Positions 1 through 6,070 of a stretch of DNA of 14,165 nucleotides are shown here, in pieces. Both the position numbers and the translations under genes were made by a program. The number at the start of each line of letters is the position of its first letter. The first letter of the stretch is position 1. Source of the DNA: CAYSPU01 sp964432995 (GTDB taxonomy: Bacteria; Verrucomicrobiota; Verrucomicrobiia; Limisphaerales; JAHDYP01); the NCBI GenBank assembly GCA_964432995.1, contig CAYSPU010000154.1, positions 1 to 14,165 on the forward strand. The letters are read 5' to 3'. The notes beneath the pieces are model-generated. The model saw only the letters and a program-made list of their open reading frames with translations. It was not told the DNA's origin and did not search any database.

Positions 1-17
1 CGAAGCGGCCCTGCGGG

Positions 18-50
18 CGGACATTTCACGCAGGGAGCGTGAAATGTCCG
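18..50 (-). terminator. Perfect 14-bp hairpin after the TIM-barrel gene
   Basis: Arms 18-31 and 37-50 are exact reverse complements with a 5-base loop (32-36). The hairpin begins three bases beyond the stop codon of the minus-strand gene at 53-949. Its position suggests transcription termination or 3' end protection for the operon to the right. No T-run follows on the minus strand, so it is not a textbook intrinsic terminator. It is symmetric and could also act on a plus-strand transcript arriving from outside the window, or belong to a dispersed palindromic repeat family. Confidence 0.55.
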
Positions 51-52
51 GG

Positions 53-949
53 CTAGGCCTCGAGGATCCGGTCGATCTCGGAGGCGAGCTTGCGCAGTCC
101 GTCCGGCGTGTCCGCGCCGCCCTGTTCGGAGATCACCCAGTCCTTGTAGCCGATTTCGTCCAGGGCCTTCATGATGGCCGGCCAGTTGTTGTCGCCCTTC
201 AGAAACTCGACATCGAAGCCCTTCCACAGACCGAGGTCGTTCCGTTTCTTGCGGCTGAACTCCTTGAGGTGAACCTTGACGATCCGGCGGTTGAGAATGC
301 GAATCCACTGCTCCGGCCAGCCGTAGTTCATGATGTTCCCGGTGTCGAAGTGGAATCCGACCCACGGGCTGTTGCACTCGTCGACGTAGCGCGCGGCCTC
401 GAGCGGGCTCAGGAGAAAGTGATTCCAGACGTTCTCGATGGCGATCTTCACGCGGAGTTCCTCGGCCAGCGGCAGCGCCTCGCGCAGGGCCGCCTGCGAA
501 CGCGCATACGCGTCGGCGTAGGAGACCTGCTCGTCGACAACCCCGGGAACGAACAGAACCGACGTGGCCCCGTAACGCTTGGCGTCCCGCAACGACTGCT
601 TCAGCCCCTCGAGCCCCGCGGCCCGCACGGCCGCGTCCGGACTCGAGACCGGCTTGCCCCAATGGGTGCTGCAGCAGACGCTGGGGATCTCCAACCCCGC
701 GGCGTCCCGCGCCCGCAGCACTTCGTCCTGGTTCATGTGGCTGTTGGCCTCGACGCCGTCGAAGCCGGCCGCCTTGATGGCCTGGAAACGCTCGGCGACC
801 GAGCCGAACTCGCCGACGGTTCCGAACATGATGCCCTTCTTGAGCGGCCGTTTTCCCGCGGCCATGAGGCGGTTCGGAGCGAGGGCGACGGCGGCGAGGG
901 CGACGCTTCCGGCGCCCAGGAAGTTACGGCGACTGTGGGGAGTATTCAT
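53..949 (-). CDS. Tat-exported sugar phosphate isomerase/epimerase-like TIM-barrel protein
   Basis: Predicted 298-residue protein of the AP_endonuc_2 / xylose isomerase-like TIM-barrel superfamily, which isomerises or epimerises sugars and inositols using a divalent metal. Residues 6-10 read SRRNF, followed by an Ala-rich hydrophobic stretch to about residue 31, a good twin-arginine signal, so the enzyme probably works outside the cytoplasm. Candidate metal and catalytic residues follow the family pattern: Glu172 in IAIEN, His200 and Asp202 in GFHFDTGN, His227 in VKVHLKEF and Glu275 in VISEQGG. The ATG at 949 places the Tat motif at the very N terminus. It lies 25 bp downstream of the oxidoreductase gene, so the two are probably co-transcribed. 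The substrate is unknown. The family call is firm, the isomerase label is by homology only. Confidence 0.9.
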   Translation of the reverse strand: MNTPHSRRNFLGAGSVALAAVALAPNRLMAAGKRPLKKGIMFGTVGEFGSVAERFQAIKAAGFDGVEANSHMNQDEVLRARDAAGLEIPSVCCSTHWGKPVSSPDAAVRAAGLEGLKQSLRDAKRYGATSVLFVPGVVDEQVSYADAYARSQAALREALPLAEELRVKIAIENVWNHFLLSPLEAARYVDECNSPWVGFHFDTGNIMNYGWPEQWIRILNRRIVKVHLKEFSRKKRNDLGLWKGFDVEFLKGDNNWPAIMKALDEIGYKDWVISEQGGADTPDGLRKLASEIDRILEA

Positions 950-974
950 AATGCGTGCTGGGTCCGGATCGCAC

Positions 975-2312
975 TCAGAGGTAGCGGGTGATCCCCGGGC
1001 GCGCCAGGGGCGGGACTTCGAGTTTCATGTTCCAGTCGAGAGCGTCGGGGACGAGTTTCTCCTGGGAGTTGAGCGCCATGTCCCACGTGATTTCCTGGCC
1101 GGTATAGGCGGCCATGCGCCCCATGATGGCCATGAGGGTGCTGTGGGCCATCCAGACGCCGTCATTCATGGGCTCACCTTTGCGGATGGAAGCGAAGAGC
1201 TCGTCGTGCTCGGTCTGATACATGGTGCTGCCGGGGTTGGGCCCGCGGTAGCGCCAAGTCTCGCCCGCGCGGATAATGGGCGCGTTCCAACCGCCCTTGC
1301 CCGTCCCCTTGGAGCCCAGGACGTAATCCGAATTGTCGGAGTGGCAATTCGCAATCTGCCGCTGCGCCATGGTGGTGCGCGCGCCGTTCTCGTATTCGTA
1401 GAAGACGTCGATGTGATCGAAGATGTTCCCCTCGTTGTTCGGCACCATGCGTCCGCCGTTTGCCACCGCCTTGGTCGGCAGCAGCCCGTTCATCGCCCAG
1501 GCAATCTTGTCCACGCTGTGGCAGGCCTGCTCCACCAGCCCGTCGCCGGACAGCCAGGTGAAGTTGTACCAGTTGTGCAACTGCCACTCCACATCGCTCA
1601 TGCCGGCCGGGCGCGAGCTCGCCGGCGGCATCGGCTTCACCGGCCCCGTCAAGTAGGTGGCGTGGACCGCGCGCACCTCTCCCAGGGCGCCGTCATGAAT
1701 CCGCCGGTAGAACTCGCGACAGGCCGCGTCATACCGCCAGCAAAAGCCCGCCACCAGCGACAGCTTCTTCTGCCGCGCCTGTTCCGCCGACTCGAGCACG
1801 GACCGGACCCCGGGCGCGTCGGTGGCCATGGGCTTCTCGCAGAAGACATGCTTCCCCGCCGCGATCGCGGCCTTCAAGTGCTGCGGGCGGAATCCCGGCG
1901 GCGAGCCGAGCAAGACCACATCCACGCCGCTGTCGATGACCTTCTGAAACGCGTCGAGGCCAACGAACTGCTTGTCCGGCGTCACCTGCACACGGTCGGC
2001 CACCTCGGCCACATTCCGCAGGCTCTTCAATGAAGTGTCGACCTGTCGGCGGAAGACATCGCCCACCGCCGTCAACACGGCGTTCTTGTCGGCCGCAAGG
2101 GCCTGGTTGGCGGCGCCGGTGCCGCGCCCGCCGCAACCGATCAAGGCGACGCGGAGCGTGTCGCCGTTGGCGGCAAACGCCCGGGCGGGGAAGCTGAGGT
2201 AGGAGGCGGCGATCCCGCCGGCCGCCGCGGCGCTGGAGGTCTGCAGAAACGCGCGCCGCGACACGCCGGATGGCGAGCGGGGGGCAGATGGCTGAGCACT
2301 TGATGAAGTCAT
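975..2312 (-). CDS. Tat-exported Gfo/Idh/MocA-family oxidoreductase
   Basis: A 445-residue NAD(P)-dependent oxidoreductase-like protein. The N terminus carries a Tat motif (SRRAFLQ, residues 18-24) and a hydrophobic segment to about residue 48. The Rossmann fold begins at about 53 with the dinucleotide-binding loop GCGGRGTG at 59-66, and the family EKP motif lies at 159-161. His265 in EQACHSVDK matches the usual catalytic-region histidine of the C-terminal domain. The open frame extends upstream to 2525, but that extension is Arg/Ser/Pro-rich and runs through the DUF1846 gene. The ATG at 2312 gives the Tat signal and has a promoter-like element directly before it. Exported members of this family are abundant in Planctomycetes and Verrucomicrobia, and are often linked to sugar catabolism. 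The TIM-barrel gene downstream fits such a pathway. The substrate cannot be read from sequence. Confidence 0.93.
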   Translation of the reverse strand: MTSSSAQPSAPRSPSGVSRRAFLQTSSAAAAGGIAASYLSFPARAFAANGDTLRVALIGCGGRGTGAANQALAADKNAVLTAVGDVFRRQVDTSLKSLRNVAEVADRVQVTPDKQFVGLDAFQKVIDSGVDVVLLGSPPGFRPQHLKAAIAAGKHVFCEKPMATDAPGVRSVLESAEQARQKKLSLVAGFCWRYDAACREFYRRIHDGALGEVRAVHATYLTGPVKPMPPASSRPAGMSDVEWQLHNWYNFTWLSGDGLVEQACHSVDKIAWAMNGLLPTKAVANGGRMVPNNEGNIFDHIDVFYEYENGARTTMAQRQIANCHSDNSDYVLGSKGTGKGGWNAPIIRAGETWRYRGPNPGSTMYQTEHDELFASIRKGEPMNDGVWMAHSTLMAIMGRMAAYTGQEITWDMALNSQEKLVPDALDWNMKLEVPPLARPGITRYL

Positions 2313-2318
2313 GGCCAA

Positions 2319-2347
2319 CGGATAGAGGCGAACCCTCGAATCGTCAA
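2319..2347 (-). promoter_or_regulatory. Putative sigma70-type promoter for the oxidoreductase operon
   Basis: On the minus strand TTGACG (2347-2342) is followed after exactly 17 bases by TATCCG (2324-2319), and then six bases before the ATG at 2312. With standard geometry the A of ATG would be position +1, so the mRNA would be leaderless, and no Shine-Dalgarno sequence is present. A perfect 10-bp palindrome (2355-2364) lies eight bases upstream of the -35 and could be an operator or the 3' end of the DUF1846 transcript. Confidence 0.5.
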
Positions 2348-2382
2348 GGAAAGAGCCGATCGGCCCCGAGCCGCCGCGCCAC

Positions 2383-3900
2383 TCACCCGACAAACAGGCT
2401 CTTGGTGGCAAACTCCGGTTCGCTGGTGGCGTTGATGCCGAGCTTGCGCAGGCCGGCCGCGTCCCCCGGCGTCGGAAGGTGGGTGAGGTGCAGTTCGCAG
2501 CCGCGGAGATCCTGCAGCCGCTCAACCGCGGTCTCGGCGGCGGGGTTCAGGTTCGCACTGATGCCCAGGGCGATCAGGGTCTCCTCGAGGTCCAGGCTGG
2601 TACTCTTTCCCCGGAGGACGTCTCGTTTGAAATGCGTGAGCGACGTGGTAACCACGGGCGGGAGCAGGTGGATGCGGTCGGGGATGCCCGCGAGGTGTTT
2701 GATCGCATTGAGGACGACGCTGGCGGCGGCGTGCATGAGAGGCGAGTTGCGGCCGGTGATGATCTCCCCGTCCGGCAATTCGAGGGCGGCCCCGCAGAAG
2801 ATGCCGTCCGTGCCCTTGCCGCGGGCCTGGGCCTCGCGGGCGGCATCGTGGGCCGGCCGGACCACGGCGCGGTCCGCGGTCGTCAGCCCCAGATCGCGGA
2901 GGAGCAATTCCACCCGCTGCACGGTATCCCGGCTGACGAGGCCAACGACGTATTCGCAGGAGTAGTGGTAGTAGCGGCGGATGATCTCCTGGCGGGCCGC
3001 GGCGCGGCAGGCGGCGTCGTCAACGATGCCGAAGCCAGCACGGTTGACGCCCATGTCGGTCGGCGACCGGTAGCAGGAAGGTTGGCCGGTGATGCGTTCG
3101 AGGATGCGGCGGACGAGGGGGAAGGCCTCGAGGTCGCGGTTGTAGTTGACCGCCGGCTGCTGGTAGGCCTCGAGGTGGAAGTGGTCGATCTGGTTGACGT
3201 CCTTGAGCTCGGCGGTGGCGGCTTCGTAGGCCACGTTGACCTCGTGTTGGAGCGGCAGGTTCCAGATGGGGAAGGTCTCGAACTTGGCGTAATGGGCGCA
3301 GCACCCGCGGTGGTGCTCATGGTAGAGCTGGGAGAGGCAGGTGGCGAGCTTGCCGCTGCCGGGGCCCGGCCCGGTGACCACGACGATGGGACGCTCGGTC
3401 TCGATGTGGGGGTTGGCGCCGTAACCTTCCGGACTGACGATGGTGTCGACGTCAGTGGGATAGCCCTTCGTGGCTTGGTGGGTGTAAACGCGAATGCCGC
3501 GGTGCTCGAGCTTGTGTTGGAAGGAGCGGGCGGCCGACTGCCCGTCGAACCTCGTGATGATCACCGCCCGCACCGTCACCCCCCATTCCCGAAGCTCGTC
3601 GATGGTCTTGAGCGCATCGGAATCGTAGGTGATGCCAAAGTCGGCGCGCATCTTTCGCCTCTCGATGTCGCCGGCGTAGATGCAGAGCAGGACTTCGGAC
3701 TGATCCCGCAGCTTCTGCAGCAGCCGCATCTTCACGTTCGGATCAAAACCGGGGAGCACCCGGGAAGCGTGGTAGTCGAACAGCAGCTTGCCCCCGAACT
3801 CGAGGTAGAGTTTCCCCTGGAATCCCTGCACCCGGTCCAGGATGGCGGCGGTCTGCTGGTCCAGATAGCGGTCGTTGTCGAAGCCGTTGGCGGCGAGCAT
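2383..3900 (-). CDS. DUF1846 (UPF0371) family protein
   Basis: A 505-residue protein matching the DUF1846 family in length and along its whole length. It opens with the characteristic GFDNDRYL segment (residues 6-13). It contains the glycine-rich loop GPGPGSGK at 177-184, followed by LATCLSQLYHE, the most recognisable signature of this family. No signal peptide or membrane segment is visible, so it should be cytoplasmic. The family is widespread, but its biochemical role is not established. The glycine-rich loop resembles a phosphate-binding loop, which is suggestive only. The ATG at 3900 matches the family start. The gene lies 17 bp after the amidohydrolase stop and is probably co-transcribed with it. 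No Shine-Dalgarno sequence is evident. Confidence 0.92.
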   Translation of the reverse strand: MLAANGFDNDRYLDQQTAAILDRVQGFQGKLYLEFGGKLLFDYHASRVLPGFDPNVKMRLLQKLRDQSEVLLCIYAGDIERRKMRADFGITYDSDALKTIDELREWGVTVRAVIITRFDGQSAARSFQHKLEHRGIRVYTHQATKGYPTDVDTIVSPEGYGANPHIETERPIVVVTGPGPGSGKLATCLSQLYHEHHRGCCAHYAKFETFPIWNLPLQHEVNVAYEAATAELKDVNQIDHFHLEAYQQPAVNYNRDLEAFPLVRRILERITGQPSCYRSPTDMGVNRAGFGIVDDAACRAAARQEIIRRYYHYSCEYVVGLVSRDTVQRVELLLRDLGLTTADRAVVRPAHDAAREAQARGKGTDGIFCGAALELPDGEIITGRNSPLMHAAASVVLNAIKHLAGIPDRIHLLPPVVTTSLTHFKRDVLRGKSTSLDLEETLIALGISANLNPAAETAVERLQDLRGCELHLTHLPTPGDAAGLRKLGINATSEPEFATKSLFVG

Positions 3901-3917
3901 GAATTCGAGTCGGTGGT

Positions 3918-4727
3918 TCAGGTTGGCGGCAGGGGCAGCCGGCGGAGCAGCGCCCCGGCATTCCGTCCCAGCAACTGTTCCTCCGCTTCCGCCCCGAGGT
4001 CGAACGCCCGCACTTGCTCGAGCGTTCGCGCCTGGTCCACCCAGGGGCTATCGGAGCCGAACAACAGCCGGTCGGCCCGATGGCCGCGGAGAATGCGCGC
4101 GGCCTGGTCCGGGCTCATGAAATCGAAGCTGCACGAGATGTCAAAGTGAACATCCTGTCCCAGCAGATGACGCTCCACCTCCTCCCAGTCCGCCCAGGCG
4201 CCGCAGTGCGCCGCAATGACCCGGAGCGTGGGAAAGCGGTCCAGCAGCCGGCGGATCCGGACCGGATCGGCAATCCGGTCGCGCGGGAAGGCGAGGTCAA
4301 AACCGCTGTGCATCAGGACGACCAGACCGGCCTCCGCCGCCGCCTCATACACCGGGTTGACCCGGGGGTCGTCGAGGACAAATCGCTGATAGTAGGCGTG
4401 CAGTTTGAACCCGGCGAATCCCTCCGCGGCAATGCGACGAACCTGATCGGCCGCCTCCGGCGCCAACGGACACAACGACGGAAACGGCACAATCCGATCG
4501 GAGCGGATGGAATCGGACCAGCGCAGGATCGGATCGAACTGCGACGGGCGGGTGGCAATCGACGCGACGACGGAGGCGTGGATGCCGGCGCGGTCCATCG
4601 AGCGCAGCAGATCGGCCACGGTGCCGTCGAGCACCGCCGTGACCTGGTCGGTTTCCGCCTGGAGTTGGGCCATGGCCCGCGCGGCCAGGTGGTCCGGGAA
4701 GGCATGGGTGTGCACGTCGATGATCAC
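3918..4727 (-). CDS. Amidohydrolase_2-type metal-dependent hydrolase
   Basis: A 269-residue TIM-barrel hydrolase of the amidohydrolase superfamily, probably cytoplasmic. The N-terminal metal motif HxH is His6 and His8 in MIIDVHTH. Further likely ligands are His140 in VLMHSG, His174 in IAAHCG and Asp226 in LLFGSDSPW. A lysine at 108 in GFKLH sits in a region that often contributes to the active site. The start is GTG at 4727; it places the HxH motif at residues 6-8, as is normal for the family, and no ATG lies near. Reactions in this family include hydrolysis of amide bonds and decarboxylation of aromatic acids, and the sequence alone does not separate them. It is the first gene of a probable two-gene operon with the DUF1846 protein. 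Confidence 0.88.
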   Translation of the reverse strand: MIIDVHTHAFPDHLAARAMAQLQAETDQVTAVLDGTVADLLRSMDRAGIHASVVASIATRPSQFDPILRWSDSIRSDRIVPFPSLCPLAPEAADQVRRIAAEGFAGFKLHAYYQRFVLDDPRVNPVYEAAAEAGLVVLMHSGFDLAFPRDRIADPVRIRRLLDRFPTLRVIAAHCGAWADWEEVERHLLGQDVHFDISCSFDFMSPDQAARILRGHRADRLLFGSDSPWVDQARTLEQVRAFDLGAEAEEQLLGRNAGALLRRLPLPPT

Positions 4728-4736
4728 GCGGCCCCC

Positions 4737-4765
4737 GTTATGGCGGAAAACCGGTCGGCGCGCAA
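4737..4765 (-). promoter_or_regulatory. Putative promoter for the amidohydrolase-DUF1846 operon
   Basis: On the minus strand TTGCGC (4765-4760), a 17-base spacer and CATAAC (4742-4737) precede the GTG start by nine bases. Transcription would begin about three bases before the GTG, so the message would be leaderless or nearly so. There is no Shine-Dalgarno match. Confidence 0.35.
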
Positions 4766-4782
4766 CGGGGCAGGGAAATGGA

Positions 4783-4811
4783 TTGATTCAGCCGGTCGCG
4801 TGGGCTAGCGT
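4783..4811 (+). promoter_or_regulatory. Putative promoter for the exported repeat protein
   Basis: TTGATT (4783-4788), a 17-base spacer and TAGCGT (4806-4811) lie eight bases before the ATG at 4820. Predicted initiation is within about two bases of the start codon. Its -35 is back-to-back with the -35 of the divergent amidohydrolase promoter, 17 bases apart, so one bound regulator could affect both. Confidence 0.38.
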
Positions 4812-4819
4812 ACGCGGCC

Positions 4820-6055
4820 ATGAGACTGACGACGTTGCTCTGGTTTCTGGGAGGTGTGGCGCTGCTGGTAACGGACGTTCAGGCGCAGCGTTCGAAGACT
4901 TGTGTGCCGGATCGCAACCAATTGATCCTCCGCAAGAAAATCGCCGAGATCAATACCACCGAAGGCATGCCCGGCAAAGAACAACTGCGCTCCGAGTTGG
5001 ATCGATTGCGCCAGGACGGCAAGATCACTGCCGAGCAATACGCGGAATTCTCCACGGACCTCGGCCCTGCGCCGGGCGAAGGAAACGCTTCGGCACCGGA
5101 ACCCCGCGCCAAGGCCGACCGCGCCCTCGAACAGGCGATGCGCGACGCCCAGGCCAGCGAGACCCCGCCCCCTCCCGTCAGCACCGCCGAACAGGCCCGA
5201 GCCCAGGAAGCGCTCCAACGGAAACTGCGCGAACTTGAGACCACCCCCGCCCCTCGAGCCCCGGCCCGCGAGGCAGATCAGTCCGCCGCCCAGAAGGCGC
5301 TCGATGCCAGGATGGCCGAACTGAACCGCAACGTAAACCTCACCCCCATGCTCTCCCCGGGGGTGTCGTCCCCCGCCGTGACGCCCGCCCCGGCACCATC
5401 CGCGGACGCTGGCCTCGCCCAGAGGGCGCTGGACGAGAAGATGGCGGAACTCAACCGGCCGCCCGCTCCCACCACTCCGGTCGTGGTGACTCCTCCCCCG
5501 CAGCCAACCACCCGCGTCGTCACCCCCACCGCGCCAGCCGCACCGTCCGGGCTGAGCGATGCCGACGCCGAGCGAGCCCAGAGGGCCTTGGCCGAGAAGA
5601 TGGCGGAACTGGAACGCGCGCGCCCCACTGTCGCTGTCACACCTCCTCCGGCCGCGCCCCCAGTCGCGCCGCCGCCGCCCCAGCCAACCGCCCCGGCGGC
5701 CCCGGTGGTGGCCTTTCCAACGGACGGATCCGGATTGAGCGATGCCGACGTCGCCCGCGCACAGCAGGCCTTGGCCGAGAAGATGGCGGAACTGGACCGT
5801 GCCCACGCCGCCGCGGCCGCGGCCCCTCCTGCGCCTGCTGCTCCGGTTGCTCCGCCGCCGCCCGCGCCGGTGGTGGCCGCCCCCGCGCCGGCGCCAACGC
5901 CTGCAGAAGAGCCGCCCCCGGATGCCAAACTCACCGCCGTGGGCATGGAACGTCTCGCCCAGTTGAACCAGCTCTACCGCGAAGGCAAGGTCACCCCCCA
6001 GGACTACCATCGGGAGCGCGCCCAGATCATCCGGGAGCACTGGCTCAGGGAGTAG
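4820..6055 (+). CDS. Exported Pro/Ala-rich protein with repeated helical segments
   Basis: A 411-residue protein not recognised as a named family. Residues 1-22 form a signal peptide (Arg2, hydrophobic core, probable cleavage after QA at 22). Residues 35-81 are a charged, probably helical segment. Six related helical blocks follow at about 101-110, 127-140, 157-170, 199-213, 252-268 and 312-328. The later ones carry the core ALAEKMAEL or close variants, and long Pro/Ala/Val linkers separate them. The C terminus (about 375-409), with a LYREGKVTPQDY stretch, resembles the short SHOCT-type oligomerisation motif, and residues 56-80 resemble it weakly. The layout suggests an envelope spacer or oligomer-forming protein. 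It is divergent from the amidohydrolase and its stop is 15 bp from the stop of the convergent pseudoprotease gene. The antisense frame of equal length is Gly/Arg-rich and lacks such features. Confidence 0.8.
   Translation: MRLTTLLWFLGGVALLVTDVQAQRSKTCVPDRNQLILRKKIAEINTTEGMPGKEQLRSELDRLRQDGKITAEQYAEFSTDLGPAPGEGNASAPEPRAKADRALEQAMRDAQASETPPPPVSTAEQARAQEALQRKLRELETTPAPRAPAREADQSAAQKALDARMAELNRNVNLTPMLSPGVSSPAVTPAPAPSADAGLAQRALDEKMAELNRPPAPTTPVVVTPPPQPTTRVVTPTAPAAPSGLSDADAERAQRALAEKMAELERARPTVAVTPPPAAPPVAPPPPQPTAPAAPVVAFPTDGSGLSDADVARAQQALAEKMAELDRAHAAAAAAPPAPAAPVAPPPPAPVVAAPAPAPTPAEEPPPDAKLTAVGMERLAQLNQLYREGKVTPQDYHRERAQIIREHWLRE
5553..5796 (+). repeat. Intragenic tandem duplication, 183-bp period
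   Basis: Segments 5553-5613 and 5736-5796 are near-identical 61-base units offset by 183 bp (61 codons). They share an exact 15-base stretch at their starts and an exact 30-base stretch at their ends (5584-5613 and 5767-5796). A shorter related copy (17 exact bases) is at 5435-5451. The units encode the GLSDAD and ALAEKMAEL blocks of the exported repeat protein, indicating recent internal duplication. The Pro-rich linkers between them have diverged. Confidence 0.75.
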
Positions 6056-6070
6056 CCGCCGGGCGCCGAC

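Noticed and set aside
18..50. Possible parS site for the ParA protein
   Set aside because: The half-sites are split by seven bases, so it does not match the contiguous 16-bp consensus; it lies over 9 kb from parA and no ParB gene is present.
579..2033. Long plus-strand frame across the TIM-barrel and oxidoreductase genes
   Set aside because: It crosses the boundary of two well-supported minus-strand genes and has no domain of its own.
2313..2525. N-terminal extension of the oxidoreductase
   Set aside because: It overlaps the end of the DUF1846 gene and would bury the Tat signal 71 residues inside the protein.
2479..4149. Long plus-strand frame across the DUF1846 and amidohydrolase genes
   Set aside because: It spans two genes with clear family motifs on the other strand and shows no recognisable domain.
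4805..6040. 411-codon minus-strand frame opposite the exported repeat protein
   Set aside because: It is Gly/Arg-rich low complexity without domain or signal. The plus strand has a signal peptide, regular helix repeats and a promoter-like element.
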